Assembly (NCBI GenBank): GCA_910579495.1
Contig: CAJTVD010000011.1
Span: 3,015 to 67,014, forward strand
DNA from: an uncultured Lachnospiraceae bacterium
GTDB lineage: Bacteria; Bacillota; Clostridia; Lachnospirales; Lachnospiraceae
Length of the DNA stretch: 64,000 nucleotides
Direction of reading: 5' to 3'
Shown here one piece after another: positions 62,577-64,000 of the stretch; position 1 is the stretch's first letter; each line of letters begins with the position of its first letter. Under the pieces are notes generated by a model. It was not told where the DNA came from, did not search any database, and was given only the letters and a program-made list of their open reading frames with translations. A program made the position numbers and the translations under genes.

Positions 62577-63449
62577 ATGAAACAGTTTTTATGTGGAATC
62601 CTGGCGTTGGCCTGTCTTGCAGGTCTGACCGCCTGTGGCGGAAAAGAAGAAACGCCCGCATCGGCTGCCAACGAGGGGACGGCACAGGAGCAGAGCCATA
62701 TCTATACGACCCAGGTACAGTACACCGGCGAGGACGACCCTGTGCAATATCTGGAGATCGCGGCCCGCAGCGCCCATCTTCTTGCCGAACTGGAGGACAA
62801 AGCGGGGGCCTTCGTTGCGGACTTCTACAACTATCAGGCTATGGATGATGCGAGTACGCCGCTCTATACCATGAATGGGATGCAGTTTGCGGAGGAAATC
62901 GACCCTAACGGACGCTGTATTCGCGTGAGCAGGAACTACTTTGTGCATAACCCAATCGAAACCGCAGACGGCAGTGATTTGACGGGACAGTTTGTTTATG
63001 ACGATCTGACGCTGAATCTCCTGGTGCCGGAAAAATATCGGGATATGGAAGATGATATTGTCGAAGCACATCGGGATCGCTTTTACTTTGAAAAGGTCGA
63101 AGCGGAAAACGCCTACAATCAGGAGGCCGGAATCAGTGAAAGAATGAATATTGCAAAAGAGGATCTAAAAATTAACATTATTTATGTAAAAGACGGTCAG
63201 AATTATTTTTCCTTCCGTTCAGACTGCGCCCAGCAGACTGGCTGTAAGGTGGAGGACCCCGTTGTGCAGATTTACACCGGCAATATCCATTGCAATTATG
63301 CCCACAGCTTTATGAGTCAGTGGGTCTATATTCCCTCGGAGGCGGAGAGTGCAAAGGAGGCTTATCGAGAAATCTCGGACATGATTCGCTCCTGCGGGGC
63401 GGAGGAAAGCGTACAGAAACTAAAGGCAGTTGTTATGGCAAATTCATAG
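62577..63449 (+). CDS. Secreted lipoprotein
   Basis: 290 residues from ATG 62577 (GGAGG upstream). Signal peptide with lipobox LAGLTACGGKEE. The mature domain begins after a low-complexity linker and contains EYLEIAARSAHLLAELEDKA-like QYLEIAARSAHLLAE and FYFEKVEAENAYNQEA. No enzymatic motif. It lies between the FtsX transporter and a response regulator and could be a substrate-binding or sensing partner; that is inferred from position only. Confidence 0.8.
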   Translation: MKQFLCGILALACLAGLTACGGKEETPASAANEGTAQEQSHIYTTQVQYTGEDDPVQYLEIAARSAHLLAELEDKAGAFVADFYNYQAMDDASTPLYTMNGMQFAEEIDPNGRCIRVSRNYFVHNPIETADGSDLTGQFVYDDLTLNLLVPEKYRDMEDDIVEAHRDRFYFEKVEAENAYNQEAGISERMNIAKEDLKINIIYVKDGQNYFSFRSDCAQQTGCKVEDPVVQIYTGNIHCNYAHSFMSQWVYIPSEAESAKEAYREISDMIRSCGAEESVQKLKAVVMANS

Positions 63450-63467
63450 GGGAAAGAGACACAGCAA

Positions 63468-64000
63468 ATGAAACGATTATTTTTATTGGAAGATGATTTA
63501 AGTTTAATCAGCGGTCTGTCTTTTGCCGTAAAAAAAGAGGGATATGAAATAGACGTTGCCCGTACCACACTGGAAGCTGATACGTTATGGGTAAATGATA
63601 AATATGATTTAGTCATTCTGGATGTATCGCTTCCCGATGGTTCCGGCTTTGATTTTTGCAGAAAGATACGCCTGACTTCAAAAGTGCCTGTCATATTTCT
63701 TACTGCTGCTGATGAAGAAACAGATATTATTATGGGGCTTGATATTGGGGGCGATGATTATATTACAAAGCCTTTCAAGCTGGCAATATTTATGTCAAGG
63801 ATTAACGCATTGCTCCGCAGGAGCGAGAATTTCAATACCGCTGTTACAGAACTGAACTCCAACGATATAAGCATAAGACTTCTAAAAGGAGAGGTTTATA
63901 AACGGGGGAAACTGCTTGATTTGACGGCGAGTGAATATAAATTGTTGGTGTTAGTCAAAAAATGGGTTGGTAAATATAGCATCATCTATACCGCCAGCAA
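63468..64000 (+). CDS. OmpR-family response regulator, incomplete or disrupted
   Basis: Visible part is 177 residues: receiver domain LFLLEDDLSLISGLSFAV, phosphoacceptor LVILDVSLPDGSGF near residue 51 and ITKPFKLAIF, then the start of the winged-helix domain (LLDLTASEYKLLVLV). After that the sequence (KKWVGKYSIIYTAS) no longer matches the expected LTRxxLLxxLW part, suggesting a junction near 63955, but the window ends there. GGGGAAAGAG lies upstream of ATG 63468. Confidence 0.8.
   Translation, partial: MKRLFLLEDDLSLISGLSFAVKKEGYEIDVARTTLEADTLWVNDKYDLVILDVSLPDGSGFDFCRKIRLTSKVPVIFLTAADEETDIIMGLDIGGDDYITKPFKLAIFMSRINALLRRSENFNTAVTELNSNDISIRLLKGEVYKRGKLLDLTASEYKLLVLVKKWVGKYSIIYTAS

Noticed and set aside
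24893..64000. A second copy of the tRNA-Arg 3' end marking the right end of the element
   Set aside because: No matching stretch was found by eye in the window, so the right boundary is left open rather than guessed.

Overview
The window looks like the replication-origin region of a low- to mid-GC Firmicute, most likely a Lachnospiraceae-type Clostridium. This rests on the classic gene order around oriC, the DUF4446 and DUF3881-type proteins next to parB and serS, and a mobile element of a kind common in gut Clostridia. Genus and species are inferences; no rRNA gene is present.

1-9.5 kb, leftward: a cation:proton antiporter fragment at the edge, then gyrA, gyrB, recF, an S4-domain gene, dnaN and dnaA, read outward from the origin. 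9.4-9.8 kb holds the main DnaA-box cluster; a second lies between dnaA and dnaN. 9.7-24.4 kb, rightward: rpmH, rnpA, yidD, yidC, khpB, mnmE, mnmG, rsmG, a cytosolic histidine kinase/response regulator pair, two perfect parS sites, parA, parB, a DUF4446 protein, an HD-GYP protein, serS and a DUF3881-like protein.

24.5 kb to the right edge is an integrated mobile element or island inserted at a tRNA-Arg(CCT) gene. Degenerate tandem copies of the tRNA precede the intact one. Then come an array of eight TGCTAATA motifs, a tyrosine integrase and an excisionase-like protein. From 27 to 44 kb lies a rightward DNA-processing module: YqaJ exonuclease, RecD2-type helicase, CHC2/Toprim primase, PcfK- and PcfJ-like proteins, NAD-dependent ligase and a ParM/ParR-like partition pair. 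No relaxase, coupling protein or type IV secretion gene is in view, and no right end is found, so the element exceeds 39 kb.

The best candidate for something undescribed is a two-copy non-coding module in this element (27.14-27.44 and 28.97-29.27 kb). Each copy has a 12-bp palindrome, a promoter at fixed spacing, a five-helix RNA ending in an intrinsic terminator, and a second hairpin ending in another terminator, followed by genes. Base-pair-preserving differences between the copies support the structures. Further intrinsic terminators lie between genes downstream, which suggests antitermination or attenuation control of the element.

44.8-64 kb is a patchwork of envelope-signalling modules: an AgrC/LytTR-like pair divergent from a lipoprotein/ABC exporter operon; an OmpR-family regulator and kinase followed by decayed permease and kinase remnants; a DUF218 membrane protein; a kinase-like protein; a group II intron; a frameshifted CPBP protease gene; a MacB/BceA-type ABC ATPase with FtsX permease; a lipoprotein and a partial response regulator. 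Three promoters here share one architecture (two 11-bp direct repeats, 5 bp, a weak -10), which ties them into one probable regulon of the regulator at 50.8 kb.
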